Positions 2,913 to 5,519 of a stretch of DNA of 5,519 bases are shown here, piece after piece. Positions within the stretch are counted from its first letter, which is position 1. Every line of letters starts with the position of its first letter. This DNA comes from Armatimonadota bacterium. Lineage in GTDB: Bacteria; Armatimonadota; JAAZEB01. The DNA is taken from contig DUUU01000460.1 of the NCBI GenBank assembly GCA_012841485.1, forward strand, positions 1-5,519. The letters run 5' to 3'. A program made the position numbers and the translations under genes. The notes beneath the pieces were generated by a model, which searched no databases, was not told the DNA's origin, and was given only the letters and a program-made list of their open reading frames with translations.

Positions 2913-5519
2913 TCACCCGATCTCGGCCAGGATGCGCTGCCATCGTGCGGGGTGGCTTGGATCTGCGACTTCCGGCTCGAAGCCGAGGCGTAGGTAGGTC
3001 TTGATGGCCGGCAGGCGGAAATCGTCGGTCAACAGGTAAGTCTCCTGGAAACCACGGTCGCGCAGGTAGCGAAGGACTGCCAGGCAGGCATGGAAGGCAA
3101 GCCGGCGTCCCTGGTGCGCGGGCACGACGCCCACCCAGCCCACTTCGGGCAGGGTGCTGCCCGGACCGATCACGGTGGTTGCCGTCGCCACGGGCAGGCC
3201 TTTCCACGTGACGAAGAAGGTTCCCTCGGGCACGGCGCGACGCTCGCCTTGCAGCAGGCGGATCACGCGCGCCACGTCCCAGGTGCCCAGGCTTTCCGTG
3301 GCGTTGAGGACCGCCGCCCAGGCGGCCTCATCCCCGGTCCGGTAGGCGCGCACTTCATAGCCCTCGGGCAGCGGCGCATCGGGCAGTCGGTCAAAGCGTG
3401 TGAAGCGCATCTTGAGCTGAGCCAGGCGTGGCGGGGGATAGCTCGCCAGCACGGGAACGTTGCACGGCACCAGAGCCCGCACGCACCCAATGCCCGTGTG
3501 GAACTCAATCGGCGTGTTGCTGGCAATGCCGATCGGTTCCGGGCCGGCGAGGAGCACCTCTGCGGTCGAAAGCGACGGGTGCTCACTCGTGAATGAGAGA
3601 GCGTGGTCTTCTTGCGACCACTCGGCGGAGGGACGCTCGCGCCCGGTGAGCGCGTAGACCAGGCAGGGAACCCCACGATCCGGAAGGATCCAGAGCGTGC
3701 GCAGGCTGCCAGCAGGCACGTCCACAGAGGGGGATGGTCCCTCGCCGGAGGAGAGCGCACCGGCGGTAAAGACGTGCATCGCCTCCACGCAGGCAACCAT
3801 CCGGCCTGCCAGCGAGCCGCAGAGGGGCGCGAGCGCGGTGAGCGGCACACTCGAGTCCTCGGCGCCCGGATTGGTGAGGGTGACGAGACACTCGTTGTAG
3901 TCGTCACGCCGGTAGACGCTGGCGCGCACGCCCGGCGAGCCAGGTAGCTGCGGCAGCTCGAACGCGTTCTCGGCGTGTGCAGCGCCCACTCCAAACGAGG
4001 CCAGCAGCCGCGCCCGGCGGGAGAGCAGGTCTCGCTCGGCGGGAGTGCGGCCCCCGCTCAGGACCGGCGTTCCCTGATAGGCTTCCGTGTGAGCGAGCGC
4101 CCGCTCGTCGATGCTCCGCAACTTGCCCGTGAGGAGCAGGTTCGCGCATCCGAAGCGGTGGGCGTTGTAGAAGACCCGCTGGGAGAGGGGATCGGCCTCC
4201 TCGGGATCGCGCCATTCGCCGAGTAGTCGCACATCGAAAGTGCTGTTGAGCATTCCGAGGGGCAGGATGTTGGAGTTTGCGATGATCATCCCCTGGCGCC
4301 GGCGGACGAGATCGGCGGCATAGCGGGCCATTCGCCGGAGGCCGGCTGCGGTGCACCGCCCGTGCGGCCCGGCGCACCCGTGGCGCTCGTTTCGGCAGAG
4401 GAGGCGTCCGGCCCAGAAGTCGATATAGAGACCGTCGAAGGCGTGACGCTTCCACGCGATGCTTACCTCGCGCTCCCAGTGCTCCTGCCAACCCTCGGCG
4501 CCGTAGCACATCAGGTGGCTGCGATAGTTGAACTCTGCCACAGGCTCGATGCGCCATTCCTGTGCGTGTGTCGCGAAAGCGGGCGCCCCAAACTCTAGGT
4601 CGGTGAAGGTCACATAGGGGAGAACGCGCATCCCGTAGCGGTGGCACAGGTCGATGAAGCGTTCCAGATCGGCCGGGCGCTCTGGATGCGAATAGTCGCC
4701 AGATCGCCAGTTGGCGCCGCCGATCACCAGGTTGGCGCCAGCAGCGGCCCACGCGGCGATGCTCTTCTCATCCGGCGCGTGCCAGCCACTGCGGTATTGA
4801 TGCGGGCCCAGCCACCAGACGCGCAGGTCGTTCGCCCGCGGATCGGGCCTGGCTCCTGGGAGGAGCGAGAGATAGAAGGTGTCGCTCCACTTCCATCCTT
4901 CGTCCACGGGCGTGCGTAGGTTGCGAATGGCAAACGCCTCCCAGGAGGGCCGGCCAGACGCGACGCGGATGACCATGCACTCGCCGGCGCGTCCCAAGGG
5001 GTCGCCGGTGGGATAGGGGCTGCTATCGGTCCAGCCCCACGCGATTCGGTCGGAGTGGGGGAAGACAACCTCGAAGCCGCCCCGGTCGTTCCCGAAATGG
5101 ATCCAGGGAATGAAGCGCCCGCCGCGCTCCAGGTCGCCCTCGCCAACCGCGTGGCATGCGGGCCGCGCTGTGGCGAAGCCTTCTGCGGCATCCCCCTCGT
5201 GAGCGAGAAAGCGGCACGAGGCGGGATCCACCTCGTTCTGCCCGAGGGAAAGCCAGCGGAGGAGGAGCGCCCCCCGGGCCTCAACGCTCACGTCCACTTG
5301 CACGGTGCCATCGGCGTCGAACGTGAAGCGGAGCCGGCGCGCCAGGGGGAGCGCCGATCCATCCACCTTTGCGAAGCCGCCCACGCTCTCGAGGATCACC
5401 CGGCTGGCCTCGACGGAGACGAGGCGGACCTGGGCGGTGGCATGGCGCGCCTGGAAGCGGTCCGCGCGCGGATCCACGGCTTCGGAGGCCCACAGGTCCG
5501 GGAGCGGGGTGGCGATCCA
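2913..5519 (-). CDS. Glycoside-hydrolase-like (DUF6067/GH123-type) protein fused to a C-terminal GNAT acetyltransferase, 5'-partial
   Basis: One frame runs from the right edge to TGA at 2915-2913: 868 visible residues. The first possible start, GTG at 5477, has no Shine-Dalgarno, and the 14 codons before it read as coding, so the true start lies outside. Numbered from that GTG: residues 1-210 are a beta-rich domain with IHFGND (126-131) and IAWGWTD (145-151). About 215-500 is a TIM-barrel-like region with RVLPYVTFTD (284-293), DGLYIDFWAG (348-357), Cys361/Cys368/Cys375 and LLGEWRD (418-424). This pattern matches my memory of DUF6067/GH123-related proteins, and Asp353 and Glu421 are candidate acids. 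About 515-690 looks like a C-terminal beta-sandwich. About 700-854 is a GNAT domain: PEGYEVRAY, then VVPAHQGRRLA (784-794) as the acetyl-CoA loop, then DDFRLPAIKTYLRLGF (818-833). The acetyl-CoA need suggests a cytoplasmic protein. Its stop is 17 bases from the convergent isomerase-like gene. GNAT assignment is firm, the GH family moderate, the substrate unknown. Confidence 0.85.
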   Translation of the reverse strand, partial: WIATPLPDLWASEAVDPRADRFQARHATAQVRLVSVEASRVILESVGGFAKVDGSALPLARRLRFTFDADGTVQVDVSVEARGALLLRWLSLGQNEVDPASCRFLAHEGDAAEGFATARPACHAVGEGDLERGGRFIPWIHFGNDRGGFEVVFPHSDRIAWGWTDSSPYPTGDPLGRAGECMVIRVASGRPSWEAFAIRNLRTPVDEGWKWSDTFYLSLLPGARPDPRANDLRVWWLGPHQYRSGWHAPDEKSIAAWAAAGANLVIGGANWRSGDYSHPERPADLERFIDLCHRYGMRVLPYVTFTDLEFGAPAFATHAQEWRIEPVAEFNYRSHLMCYGAEGWQEHWEREVSIAWKRHAFDGLYIDFWAGRLLCRNERHGCAGPHGRCTAAGLRRMARYAADLVRRRQGMIIANSNILPLGMLNSTFDVRLLGEWRDPEEADPLSQRVFYNAHRFGCANLLLTGKLRSIDERALAHTEAYQGTPVLSGGRTPAERDLLSRRARLLASFGVGAAHAENAFELPQLPGSPGVRASVYRRDDYNECLVTLTNPGAEDSSVPLTALAPLCGSLAGRMVACVEAMHVFTAGALSSGEGPSPSVDVPAGSLRTLWILPDRGVPCLVYALTGRERPSAEWSQEDHALSFTSEHPSLSTAEVLLAGPEPIGIASNTPIEFHTGIGCVRALVPCNVPVLASYPPPRLAQLKMRFTRFDRLPDAPLPEGYEVRAYRTGDEAAWAAVLNATESLGTWDVARVIRLLQGERRAVPEGTFFVTWKGLPVATATTVIGPGSTLPEVGWVGVVPAHQGRRLAFHACLAVLRYLRDRGFQETYLLTDDFRLPAIKTYLRLGFEPEVADPSHPARWQRILAEIG

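Noticed and set aside
2020..3207. A 395-codon minus-strand frame opposite the isomerase-like gene
   Set aside because: Its translation is Arg/Pro/Gly-rich without family resemblance, and it lies antisense to a well-conserved TIM barrel gene and out of frame with the fusion gene. Long shadow frames are common in GC-rich DNA.
3904..4752. A 282-codon minus-strand frame inside the fusion gene
   Set aside because: It overlaps the barrel region in another phase, and its translation is Arg-rich, while the main frame there shows clear motifs.
1..5519. CRISPR arrays, transposase genes, tRNA or rRNA
   Set aside because: No regularly spaced repeats, transposase motifs, target-site-like inverted repeats around genes or tRNA cloverleaf patterns were seen on either strand.

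Overview
The window is GC-rich (roughly two thirds G+C by eye) bacterial DNA. It holds four protein-coding genes, two of them cut by the window edges, and no RNA gene, mobile element or CRISPR array that I can see. Shine-Dalgarno sites are plain (AGAGGAGG, GGAGG) and the gene set is a sugar-processing one: a Gfo/Idh/MocA oxidoreductase, a xylose-isomerase-like TIM barrel protein, a GH-like protein of the DUF6067/GH123 type, and a secreted carbohydrate-binding-like protein. These families are abundant in Armatimonadota, Planctomycetota, Verrucomicrobiota and related polysaccharide degraders. Nothing here fixes the phylum; my guess of Armatimonadota or a PVC-like lineage is weak.

Layout: (i) 1-521, minus strand, the N-terminal part of a secreted protein with a signal peptide and a beta-sandwich (CBM-like) domain, running off the left edge. 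(ii) 522-645, a short gap with small hairpins. (iii) 646-1635, minus strand, a complete Gfo/Idh/MocA family dehydrogenase. (iv) 1636-2094, a 459-base divergent intergenic region with several perfect palindromes, a six-pair hairpin with a UUCG loop, a seven-pair GC-rich hairpin and two strong Shine-Dalgarno sequences. (v) 2095-2895, plus strand, a sugar phosphate isomerase/epimerase-like protein whose usual metal ligands look mostly replaced. (vi) 2913-5519, minus strand, a very large protein joining a glycoside-hydrolase-like region to a C-terminal GNAT acetyltransferase in one uninterrupted frame. It is still open at the right edge, so its true start is outside the window. Its stop lies only 17 bases from that of the isomerase-like gene, tail to tail.

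How they may fit together: the oxidoreductase and the isomerase-like protein are divergently transcribed from a shared control region, an arrangement typical of cytoplasmic steps in the breakdown of unusual or modified sugars. The GH-GNAT fusion needs acetyl-CoA for its GNAT half, which suggests it works inside the cell, unlike the exported carbohydrate-binding protein. A reasonable but unproven picture is capture or breakdown of a glycan outside, followed by oxidation, isomerisation and possibly N-acetylation of its sugars inside. No substrate can be named. The most interesting points are the GH-GNAT fusion, the altered metal site of the isomerase-like protein, and the structured divergent control region.
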